Positions 48,101 through 57,851 of a stretch of 64,000 nucleotides of DNA are shown one piece after another. A program made the translations under genes and the position numbers. The notes beneath the pieces are model-generated. The model did not search any database. It had not been told where the DNA came from and saw only the letters and a list, made by a program, of their open reading frames with translations. Numbering within the stretch: the stretch's first letter is position 1; each line of letters starts with the position of its first letter. Source of the stretch: Schizochytrium sp. TIO01. Taxonomy: Eukaryota > Sar > Bigyra > Thraustochytrida > Thraustochytriidae. The stretch lies in NCBI GenBank assembly GCA_004764695.1, contig SMSO01000037.1, positions 3,532,337 to 3,596,336 of the forward strand. Direction: 5' to 3'.

Positions 48101-49366
48101 AGCATCGACAGAATCAATGGACGGGGTTACTCCAGTAAGATCGTTCATCTCGCACCAATAGCGGACGTTGGATTCAAGGTTGTCTTCAAGGCAGGTAGCA
48201 TCAACAAGGGCCTTGCAAGCCTCAATGCAGCCGCCAACCTCGCTACGCAGGCACATGTCATCCTGTTCAATAGAGAGGGTACCAGTGCCGGCAGAATCTT
48301 CGGAGATGGTACCAGTGCTGCAAAATCCCTCGCTGGAAGGAACATCAGAGTCACCAGAGGTGGGAATCTTCAGGTTGATGTCAAGGCGAGAACGGTAATC
48401 AGAAGTTTCCTGGCAGAGAACCGATGTGAACACAGTGGCAGCATCGTTTTGAATTGACCAACGAACACGAGAGTCAGACTCAACATTCACAGACCAGGTG
48501 TCAGGGATGGAAGACACGGAGCTAGTCCAGGCAGAAGAGGTGGTGTCGGATAGACAGTCAGAGGAGCTCAAGGAATAGGTGCCGCTGGTGTCAGTGACAG
48601 TCATGGCGGAGATGATACCACGCTCACCAAGGGTCAACGTGATAGTCTGGCCTTCGCCTTCATACATAACCATGGTGGGGAAGTTCGTACCCTCCCAAAT
48701 CGCGGTAGACTGGCAAGGGCTACCGCTCTCATCCCAGCTAATCCAGTACGGCGCATCGCCACCACCATTAACCTTGCGGGTATTACGAACATACTCACAT
48801 TGGTTACCCCAAGGATCGGTCTGCTGCTGGCAGCGGACCGGGCCATGAAGGCAGTTGCTAGCACGACGATCGTCACACACAATCCAGTTTGCACGAGAGC
48901 CGTCAAAAGAAGTACAGCGGGGATCGCCCCAGCAGACACAGGTGGAGCAGCAGAGCTCCTCAGAGGTCACAGTCTGGTAGGCAAAAGCGAAGTTGATGTC
49001 GAGGTTGGCGTTATCAGGGTTGCAGCCGCTAGTGCTGTTCTCAGAAATATCACAGTAGGCATTTGTGATCTCAATGGAACGGCAGGTATCAGCATCCTGA
49101 AGGGAACGAGATGTGGAAAGCGCTTTGCTACTCTCAATACCGAACAGACGACGAGAGTCAGAATCCGCGACAAGGTTCGGGCAGCAAGAGCCAAAGCTTG
49201 TAGGACCAACAGAGTCGGCAGAGGCCGAAAGCGGGGCAGCCGAGTCAGTACAGGCGAGGTTCTCAAGAGCGTATGACTGAGTCGTTGATGTGCAGCCATC
49301 ACTCTGGGCAAGGGCCTTCGAGCTTGTTGCCAGAAGCACGATGGCAACGGAGGTAGCAAACTTCAT
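45197..49366 (-). CDS. Copy 6: secreted Cys-rich two-lobe VWD-like protein with longest PT linker, intact
   Basis: Uninterrupted 1,389-residue frame. The signal peptide MKFATSVAIVLLATSSKALA is cleaved before QSDGC. N-lobe Cys 25 to Cys 594: CCPNLVA at 61-67, SRRLFG at 71-76, RSLQDADTC at 87-95, CVCWGDPRCTSFDG at 143-156, ICDDRRASNC, GSPCQ, LGERG, CIEACKALVD, NSCLPTNGF. Linker of 223 residues with about fifty PT pairs. C-lobe from Cys 818: CYECQ, YGYCRSQETVRPYC, CCRDCAIYGDPEMTSF with GDP at 922-924, GSPCQANP, LGERAVI, RGAERTWSF, CTWQQWS, FRQCDQQANNGC, end SSGSA. There is no hydrophobic tail. Codon choice is biased to C/G endings. The N-lobe resembles copies 2/3, while most of the C-lobe resembles copies 4/5. 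It is the rightmost family member, so it may mark the edge of the array. Extracellular structural or adhesive role is inferred from architecture only. Confidence 0.93.
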   Translation of the reverse strand: MKFATSVAIVLLATSSKALAQSDGCTSTTQSYALENLACTDSAAPLSASADSVGPTSFGSCCPNLVADSDSRRLFGIESSKALSTSRSLQDADTCRSIEITNAYCDISENSTSGCNPDNANLDINFAFAYQTVTSEELCCSTCVCWGDPRCTSFDGSRANWIVCDDRRASNCLHGPVRCQQQTDPWGNQCEYVRNTRKVNGGGDAPYWISWDESGSPCQSTAIWEGTNFPTMVMYEGEGQTITLTLGERGIISAMTVTDTSGTYSLSSSDCLSDTTSSAWTSSVSSIPDTWSVNVESDSRVRWSIQNDAATVFTSVLCQETSDYRSRLDINLKIPTSGDSDVPSSEGFCSTGTISEDSAGTGTLSIEQDDMCLRSEVGGCIEACKALVDATCLEDNLESNVRYWCEMNDLTGVTPSIDSVDACVARIIDEENCTETSYNWADIVCQIDNMNSDQSGYDETGYNQCISDIEDFTWFQYVTDRPTYTVTAPTSAPTECISNVAEYNTSKSYECAVGVQVQSLNPDTNEYEDEFFIPVEYPPCNDILNISGADYPNVVTRPIRFVQCESIQSQCSTVNSCLPTNGFEITVNYNMDFCPTPEPTNAPTESPTAAPTLTPTEAPTAAPTEAPTEAPTAAPTEAPTEAPTAAPTEAPTEAPTAAPTEAPTEAPTAAPTETPTEAPTEAPTAAPTEAPTEAPTAAPTEAPTAAPTEAPTAAPTEAPTAAPTEAPTAAPTEAPTAAPTEAPTAAPTEAPTAAPTEAPTAAPTEAPTAAPTETPTEAPTAAPTETPTEAPTAAPTESPAGPSLAPTVTPQNTEGNTCYECQQFTEGQNPQICVTSTTEYHEIGECETCCTPEGDETFPPLTEYGYCRSQETVRPYCDTSNATENEYCSQLSGGSAQLEINITFNNPEDSPISCCRDCAIYGDPEMTSFQALGLTLDISAWIICDGRVIPNDGSTCPIEEDQCVQELDHDGNACYYNSTRAGLLTDQSNIGAIGSPCQANPDSGEAVMEVYTIPGGDLSISAVLGERAVITEVPIVVGGETYTLISSDCFGAAGSGWDKDVSNVFENITYDSSDVRSTARGAERTWSFNYDESIYIQITCLKMIAQGGSVAGMTGYRMNIDHIIDIDTDRANSTESTGYCPTNVVDYQSATPTDTSAGSVFNECTWQQWSTGLTLAKALVATATTTAQIKSAVEEWCQTANVFNTASDPASACYSAIVGKSSNYQVIGERWATQYCTAISSNRGTLALQRWLNQCTAEIYEETFGIVNLVETYGTGARDTENTCSSNPTYEASQDTCTEGIFVEYYVESSDSWVEEFFIPALEMPCNGIVTVDYDDHPNLFTNNIRFRQCDQQANNGCTLAFSCMSAQGYSVSYRFSQDASICPSSGSA
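46960..47587 (-). repeat. PT-coding minisatellite (24-bp and 36-bp units) inside copy 6
   Basis: Two unit types coexist. Around 47,055-47,290 the period is 24 bases (EAPTAAPT). Around 47,290-47,520, and again briefly at 46,980-47,055, it is 36 bases (EAPTEAPTAAPT or ETPTEAPTAAPT). The block near 47,580 is less regular (PEPTNAPTESPT). Units are almost identical, pointing to recent slippage or unequal exchange. Both other strands and frames are also open through it and should not be taken as genes. Confidence 0.95.
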
Positions 49367-49387
49367 GATTCCTCTCCGTGATAATTA

Positions 49388-49422
49388 CAGTTCACGGAAA
49401 GTTGAACTTCACGAGTGAACTG
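49388..49422 (-). promoter_or_regulatory. Perfect 8-bp inverted repeat in the 5' flank of copy 6
   Basis: CAGTTCAC, 19-base spacer, GTGAACTG, with a related GTTGAAC in the spacer, 22-56 bases before the start codon. A second smaller inverted repeat (TGCTGC at 49426-49431, GCAGCA at 49440-49445) follows. It could fold in the leader or bind a dimeric factor. Confidence 0.4.
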
Positions 49423-49747
49423 GGCTGCTGCACTGAAAAGCAGCACCGAAAGCTGTGTTGCATCACATGAATATAACCATAAAGAGTTAGTTTTCGCCTG
49501 CACGTTGTTATCACATAATACCCTCACGGCTATGAAGCGATGATCTCAGTTGGTTGCTCCTTCTACTGAGTCGTGAGCATTTGAATGTAAACCCCTCGGA
49601 TCCAGAACAATAATCAACAGTTCATCAGGCGACAAAGCATGCACCGCCCGCAAAGACTGCAACCCTGCCTTTTCGTCATTTAGGGCTGATCCAATATGGA
49701 GGGTAGCTTGGTATCTCATTCATTGATACATCTGTACGTACAATCGA

Positions 49748-49756
49748 CCCGTGATT
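49748..49756 (-). promoter_or_regulatory. CCCGTGATT word upstream of copy 6
   Basis: Exact match, about 380 bases before the start codon, in the same orientation as at copies 1, 4 and 5. Confidence 0.3.
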
Positions 49757-50697
49757 GGGATTTGCTTTCGCAATGGAGGCCCTTGCAAGCCATCGCGCCT
49801 AAAAACCATTTCCCATGAACATATTTCCATGTTCTCTAATATGGCTCAGAATGAATAAATGCATCAGTGAATGAGCGTGGTTCGATAGAACAGAGGCCGT
49901 CTTTTCAGTTCATAAATTTTCTCGTTCTAATAGTTATCATTTTTCTTTTCCCAGGTTTTACACCCATTTAAAAAAAAAACACTAACAACTTTTTAAAAGG
50001 TGAATTTAACTTGGCGAGTCGATGTATTTTTCTTTTCCACAGTTTTTTCAACGCAATGAACTTGAAGCAATCATGTGACACTTCTTTAGTTAATATAAGT
50101 CTTTTCTAGATTTTCATTTAGCTCAAAAGGAAACCAGGGAGAAGAAAAAGACGAAACTCGACTGAAAAGTGCGCGTGTCAGCATCTTACTCTGCACTCGG
50201 ACTTTGATTATAGTTGCAGTGGTAGAAGAAGTAGAATTAGAAGTAGCCCTGAGCCAATCAATAGATGCTGGAACCTCAATGCAATGGCGGAGCTCAAAGT
50301 GGCTTGATGATCGTAAAAACATAACTTTTAATCCTCTGCTAAATGTTGCGTAAAGAACTATAAATAAATATAGTGAATCCTGACTGATTACTATTCCAGC
50401 TGCTCTGGCTCGAAAGTATTTTTTTGATGAGTGAGGAGAAATGAATGCCCCCAGCAGCAAGAGGCGCGTGCAGCTTGATTGTGAGGGCGAAACTTGCAGG
50501 AAATAATTATTTCAAAATTCTTTCACTTTTAATTTTCACTCTTTTCGCCTCTCTTATTTTTTTAATCCTCAAAGGTAAGTTCACAAAAAATCTCCGTGAC
50601 TAGCACTGAGATTTGCTTCAGTATACATGAAATTATTTATTTTAATGTTTGAGTGAAGAAGTCTCACTTCACTTTTCTTTTACTACCTATAATTATT

Positions 50698-50722
50698 AAA
50701 AAAAAAAAAAAAAAAAAAAAAA
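50698..50722. repeat. Poly(A) run
   Basis: 25 consecutive A. It could be the tail of a small retroposed sequence lying to its left, but no target-site duplication or family was identified. Confidence 0.9.
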
Positions 50723-53700
50723 CGTAACTTGCTCACATCATTTCTCCCCCGCAGCACCACCTTAAGGAAATCCGGGAGTCATTCTCCTTGCCATGGAGAA
50801 TCCCGCTACCACCCATTCTAAGTTTCACACTAGTTCCGTGAGAACCTTGGAAACTTCTGCAGCATGATACGTTCTGTTGTTATATGTTCCGCGACTGTCA
50901 TCAGAGGCATCATTATAGTGGTCAAAGAGCAAATCATGTGGGAGAAAATGATGCATTTGCTTGAAAACAGCGAAATGCCGCCATCTTGGATCAAGTTTTC
51001 ACTACTAGTAGTGTATGATTTATCATAGTATTTATTCAACAAAGTATAGTATCGAGCGAAAATAACAATATTGCACGCTCCGCGTGACGCTGAGTTCAAA
51101 ATGTGCCTTGCCTCTAAGAGCGCCAAGCTACTGGTGAACACATGAACGCAATGCTTCAAAGCTTCGAGTGCGCAACATGTCCGTACAGAGGTATACCAGT
51201 CCAAACTATGTACATCACCATCATCCGTAATAGCTTTAGTCTTTATTCCAAGGTCTTTTATGGCAGAACATCTATCTCGGAGATTGTTGAGACACCATCC
51301 TCCGAGGCCGAAGCTCTGCTGTGCTAACCTTTCTTCCAGTGCACCTAAGGAAACCAGAACTCTGTAGGCGAAGTATTAAATGAAAGCGAAAAGTGTTTTC
51401 TTATTATACTGATGAATTATATAGTAGTAGTGCTATTATTAGAATTGACGCTATTAATATTTCTTCTAGTAGGCACTGCTGGCTTGTGTGATGAATGAAC
51501 AATGATTGCACTTTGACACACTGTTTACAGCACAAACGCTTTTGACAACACAGAAATCCAGAATGTATTTTTGAATTGATTGCTTGGTGTCCTTCTCTTC
51601 TTAGAGTAGTTTAAAGTAGATAGGCTAAGCCTCGGACGTGCATAAGTGACCAGCAGGTCTGAATCAAGACCCTTTCTCACATGGGCGTGTCCAATCCAAT
51701 GAAGCGTGAACCGTGACGTGCCCCTCGCCCAACCATTCAGCAAAATTGCATCGAGTCAAATATGAAAACTAAGTGCTACATCAAATCCTGCGCCTACGTA
51801 AATTGAAGTATAGTACAATCTAGTACTTACCTATTTAACTACCTATGGAAGCTTACCTTAAGAATAGCTTTTCAAGTATGCCTGAAAGTTTGGAAATTGT
51901 AGTGCTTTTCGTTTAGTGTCTAATGTTTATTGTCTTTTTATAACTACGCATATGCTATTCTTAATTAAAATAACATGATAAATACTAATGTTTTTGTGAA
52001 GGAAAACCTTGCATGCATTAAATTTATGAGAAATAACCAACGCTTCTGGCTGTATCAACTACTTTAAGACTGAGGACGTTTGATAGCTATAGAGTATAGT
52101 GAGGTGTGTATTTTGAAAATGTAAAACAAGTTGATAAGCGGCCCCATGATTGCTGATTGCATTCTTCAAAGCATAGTCTTGAACGTTCTTATCTTTGAGA
52201 ACTAATGAAACCTTATAGTGCTAAGACGAAAACCTCCCAAGCTAGCTCTCATCTTGTCATAGTTACGTTTTTATAACAATACTAAAAGGTAATCCGTCCT
52301 TACTTCTAGAGACCTTAAAAAACCCTTCTTTTAAAATTAAAGAAAAACATATTTTTTCTACCAGAAACTTGAGGAGATACCGACCGGGCCGTAGGTCAAC
52401 AAGCCTGCTCCTCGCAATACTACAGACAGAATACATTATTGTTGATAAGTAATTTAATCTCCCCATCCCCTATCATGGATGCTTCTTTTTCATTCAAAGA
52501 TTCAACGGCGTAGCCTCTGATTAGTAAGAATGATCCGTCAATCATACACATTTAAATAATAAACTCAACAAGACTAAACAATGTTCGAGAAAATATTAAA
52601 TGGTAGCTCTCTCGGCCAGGGAAGCCGCTCGATGAGTCCAAAAATGCTTTAATAGACGTACATTATGAAATAACTGTATAGACAGGTCCGTATGCAAAGA
52701 AACTTCGGTTTGTCAATGCCTCCTCGATGGCGAAATTCTCCTGAGGTGATAGCTCTTACGACTAAGGCTTTACTTCCCCTGGATGCATGTTGCCATTGTT
52801 GAATGCCTCAATCTATATGTCAGCAAAAGCTCTCGCAGGAAACTTTCGTAGACCTATCTGGAAATAACACAACAACACTAGTGGTATAATTACTATAACC
52901 TAAGACTTAGATCTATAACATAGCTTCTATGGACTAGGCAACCCCAAGTTCTCAATAGATTAGTTTACTTAACATCTACAAATTTGAGGAGGGACGATCA
53001 CGAGCTTTTATTTTTATTCTTCTACCTTTCCCGACTTGAGATCCCTCAACTACCACAACCATGTATATTAATGTGATCAAAGCTCGTATTTTCATTGTAT
53101 CCTGAGAAATTCAAGGGAGCAATCTGCTTAAATTGTAAAAAAAAAAAGGAAGCCAGTCAAGGGAGAAGTGGTGGGAAAGTGTGTTAATCTGCGTGACCAA
53201 CCAACATGGCGTCACTCTATCCTTTTCTTCGGATGAATCCTCAACCAACTAACAGAAAGTGAAATTACTAATCCGTCCTTGTCAAAAGCAAAACTTTAAA
53301 TTCTTAAATATATTAGCAAAGCATAAGGAGTCTAGTAGATACCCTTACACGCCAATTTAAAATAACTGTTCATTCGCATATGAGAAAATATACTTATTTT
53401 ATTTTTTTAAGCCTTAATACAAAGTAGCACCCGCGCTAGAATTTGTCGAAGTTTGGCCAGCCTCGTGATGTGCTTGAAGACGCTTGATAATTCGAAACTT
53501 TCTTGAAATATGCGGATGCTCATATTTGCTCGAACGCTATGAAAAGACAATGAAACCTATGTCCAACTCAAATTTGTTTGTTAGTTTGCTTTTAAATATG
53601 AAGTTGCTACGCGTAAATTGAATATGTACTTAAATCGTATGATAAAAACTAAAGATGGGACACTCCGCGAAATCATAATTTCACCTCCGTGATGTTTTCC

Positions 53701-55400
53701 AACCTCAGTATACCATATTATATGATTGTTTCAAATTAACTTTTTCAACCTTAATACTTTTTAAGTGACGATTGTACGTGTCTAATTCTTTTCTTTGCTT
53801 CTTTAAACTATTAGTTTTCTGAGTCATTGTTATTTTCAATTCGACTGCCTGTAAGAGGTAGATATTATCTACTAGTCTTAAAAAATCATCACCGCCAACT
53901 TATTTCAATTTTCTTCCTAGAATCCAGAAATACTTGAACGGAGAGTTTGATGAACCCAGCATTCAATTTTGTTCTTTATGAAACTTGAAAATACGATTTG
54001 GATTTTGGGCCTTATGACTGACTAATTAATATAACATATGTTGAAAGCTGAGTGTATAGTATAGCGGTAGCAAATGTATTAAAATACGCGTTCAAAGGTA
54101 TTTGATAGGAGTACTTAGTCCTAAATCTTATTTCTGAAATAGTTAAAGTATACAATAGTTGTTCATCTTCTCGAATGCAAAAGGTAAGACTTATTTTTGA
54201 ACAACGCTGAGTGCTTGATTGTCACAATGAACCGCATTGATTTGGTTTACTGAGAGGAAGGCTACGTCGGGGCTGTGCATTTAGTAGAATAGATTCCGAT
54301 GAAGATTCTGCCTAATTTTCTTCTCAAGCAATATTCCTCAATCATTTCCACCAAATTTCCATCAAGCGTTTTGAAAAGCTGATGGTTTACATTCGTTTGA
54401 TTGCAGAAAGGTAATTTAAACTCATATAATTATGTTAGGTAACAATTTTAGTTATTCTATTTCTATCTCTTGTATTTTATGTTTTATGTTTTAAAGAAAA
54501 AGGTGGTAAGTGCGTCTTTTTTTTTTTAAATAAATAAATAGACTACATTTGTTGGATTTAAATAGACCTTGAAGCCAGTAAACAGTGAGTTAAAAGAGCA
54601 CGGGCACCGTGCGTCGCCGCGGGCTGATTATTGTGCTTCAAAAGATTTGCTCATGCTCCAAGCGTACGCCTATTCCGCAATATTGAAAATACTGGCCCTG
54701 AGCTTCAAGGTTCAAACGTGAGAAACTCGAAAAGACGGGATCCGTTGACGCATCTCGTTTGGAGTTTTGACAGAACCTTGATGTCTTAGTATTATTTTGG
54801 TATTTGGGCGCAATCCTTCTAGGTTTTAAAAGGCTAGTTCTAGCGATTTTTAATCTGGGTAAATTAAATAAATATCATTCTGACATATCAACCTTACAAT
54901 GCCCACTTCATTCCCTAAAAATAACTTTGATACTATCTCAGTAAAGGCTTTAGGTCACTTATTGTGTATCATGTTTACGAAGCTTACATCATTTGGAGTA
55001 AAAGGTTCAAATACTCAGAATAAAGAAGGCCACTTTCAGACAACTCGCGCAAAGAGGAGACTGGTCCTATCTATTGAAGAATACATCCAAAGCATTCATT
55101 CGATCGGGCTTGCGCAGTGTGTTGCCAAAATCACGACCTGCTATATTGATCTTTAATATCCTGCTTTTTATTTATTTTTAAAAAATACTATCTCGACTAG
55201 TTTTATATGAATATTGACTTATTTAAATTAGTTATTTATAATATTCCATTAAAAGCATACGAACATTCCACCGTATGCTCTGGCATTTCTACGTAGGCTC
55301 TAATCATTTTTTATAAATATACAAAATAAAAATTCAAAGATAACATCTATGCAAGTGTTAATAGGATTACTACCTATAATACAATTCATAAAAGGGATGA

Positions 55401-57419
55401 TTTTTTTTTTTTTTTTTTTCTAGGAACAGAGAATATTTATGTATTTTACAATTGTTGCAGAATATGGAGATAAGAAGTTCAATATCCTTGTTGGATTGAG
55501 CCTATATATAATTCCAATCTAATCTGCCTTGACAATAATAAAGCTGAAGTTTGCATAATGTTGCTGTCGGGAGTGTAACCTATCTCTATCTCCTGGAAAT
55601 TCAGATAACCTTCTCCCAAGAGCACTATTTGGCGCAATTATTTGAAATACTAGCTTTTGAATCCATTTCCGACGTTCTCTGGGAGCGAACAATTGCATTC
55701 GACGTTGACCTAGGCTTTCTCGAACTTCCTTTCATGAGAAACTTGAACTTATTATGAGAAGAAATATTGCAAATTGTAGTTGAAGGGGACAGGCTACATT
55801 CTCGTGAGTTCGAGACTTTGGCGCAACAAGCGAGACGACCGGGCAGATTTCAGAAGGAATGCCAAAGCTAAGCATTTATTAGTTTAGCTTGAGTTCTCTT
55901 CACAATATAGCGAGTATCTTTTAGGATGTTCGATCAGCAGTTGTAGACTAATGTGTTCGGCCTGAAATCTAACGCAAGTAGAAGTATTGCTGTGCATAGG
56001 TTCATAAAGATGCTGTGTATCTGAAAGCATCCCTCTCTCCTTGTTATAGCATTGCTCAGGCTGATGTAGTTCCTATAGCCAAAGTCTCTAGTGCGAACTT
56101 ATTGATCTTCATGCTACTATCTCTTCTAATTCTTGATGGGCGTCGGTCACGTAAGTCGTCGAGGCGGGCCATAGCACCAAACGTTTACGCAGTAGAGACT
56201 AAGTGTTGACGTTGGAGCAGTCACAGTTACATGCGTTCAACAGTGGTACAAATGCCATGCGCTCCACGAGCGGGGGAACCCAATCCTGTTGTGTGTTCAC
56301 AGAGAAGTGTCTACTAAATGTTTCATTCTTTATCTTTTGTTATTTTACTTTTTCATAAAATTGGATATAGGACTAAACATAACCTATTCTTACCTGTTTT
56401 TATCGGAAGACTTGAAGGCCATCACGCTAACTGTGACTAGCTAGTATAATGCACAGCACCCTATTCTGGTCTCGGGCCTCTTGACAACGTTTCGTAAAGT
56501 CGGCCGCAGACAAAACAATTTGAATGAAAGGGTTTGATGGATTTCCACATCTTAAAGATGTAACATAATTATGAGACTGCTGTGTTGTTTCGAGCGCGTG
56601 CAAATTTTGTCATCAGAATTTTGCGGAAGTGACGTGAAAGCTCATATACACTTGGCACGAACTTGCTGTGTAGTTTCCGACTTCATAAAGCCCCATTGCC
56701 CAACTGCAAAACGTTGCAGTTAGAGTATAAGTTAGAGTATAGTACAGTACGTACATCTCCCTTTGCGCAACGCTGCATCATGTAATGAGGATTAGCTATT
56801 TTCTTGAAAATTCAAACGAGCCGTTTAATGCTTCGCCATGTTACTAGCTCGACGATGTATAAAGACCTGGATGGAGCACCACGTTCAGTTCGTGTGAATG
56901 ATAAAGACATATTCTAAAATGATGGTCTTCAGTGTCTTCACCAGATATATCTGGTTCTTTGCAGATTCAATGTGTGCAGTTACTTGCGCCCAACACTAGC
57001 AATCTTGGACTTAGTAGCAAACAACAGTGAATAGAAGGTGCTTTTTGTTTGCCCTTAGGAACATACGCCAACTGATCATATTATTATAACCTTGGTACAG
57101 TCTTCTTACGAGCAAGATCACCGACGTCTGACCGAACAATGATTTGACGGGACTTTGTTAGTATGTGCGATTTGACTGTCAATACTTTGTTGTAATTTAT
57201 ATCGTAGTAGCGAAACTTCAGAGTTGATGCAGTATAGTCACCGTCAATTTTTGAAATACTCCAGTATTTGAATGTATTGAGATTTTGAATAATCAGACTA
57301 AAATGAATTTCTGTAAACCCTTGTTTTAGACGATTCTTGATGAGTATTTGATTTAATCCACATGCTACAGTCCTAATAAATTAGATGTGTCAAATTAAAT
57401 GTGTCGAAACTTTCCTGTG
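55401..57419. other. Gene-poor right flank, second part
   Basis: Starts with a 19-base poly-T run (55,401-55,419). The rest is AT-rich with frames below 70 codons. No gene, RNA or repeat family was recognised. Confidence 0.5.
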
Positions 57420-57851
57420 TGTTGTGGTTAGCTAGAGGTTGTCTATAAAGATGAGGCGAAAGCTTTGGAGAAGGCCCAATGAAGATTTAGAAAGCTTTAA
57501 ATAAATTCTCGCTTTTATAAATATAGCGATCCGTTGTTCTTGAGATTCAGCAAGAATGGTTATTGTTGTAATTAGAAGAGTAAGACAGATCTTATCTATA
57601 GTGGTTATAATAAAAGATATAGAGCAAACTTGCCTCTTCAACTCTTGATTTACGTTTCACCATACCTACTCTATTGAATGTATATGTACACTTTTGGTCC
57701 ATCACTACCTTGGATTCAAAACCACCATCTGGTTGTTAACATCTTATCCTGCAAAAGACATAACTTCATGAGGACTTACAATGGTATACCAAGAGCACCA
57801 TCGATGACTTTCCCACATGTTCCTTGATTGAAAATATTAGCACTATGTTAG
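57420..57851. mobile_element. Decayed dispersed element, copy E
   Basis: Begins with GTTAGCTAGAGGTTGTCTATAAAGATGA, comparable to the start of copies B and C once small changes are allowed. It retains a CACCATACCTACTCTATTGAATG segment shared with copy A and ends with a block reading about NQGTCGKVIDGALGIPL on the minus strand, a mutated form of the helix-turn-helix-like segment. Same orientation as A-D. It is the only copy seen outside the gene array. Confidence 0.45.

Larger units (their letters stand above)
49367..55400. other. Gene-poor right flank, first part
   Basis: Contains the copy 6 upstream region: inverted repeat at 49388-49422, a TATAT in gene sense near 49471-49475, and CCCGTGATT at 49748-49756. 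It also has a 25-base poly-A run at 50,698-50,722. Otherwise it is AT-rich unique DNA with frames of up to 124 codons that show no family resemblance. No seventh family copy and no RNA gene was recognised. Confidence 0.5.

Noticed and set aside
46676-48457. 593-codon plus-strand frame, rich in Ser-Ser-Arg-Cys-Leu-type repeats, opposite copy 6
   Set aside because: It lies antisense to an intact, strongly family-conserved gene and is kept open by the PT minisatellite and the C/G-biased codons of copy 6. It has no independent homology signal.
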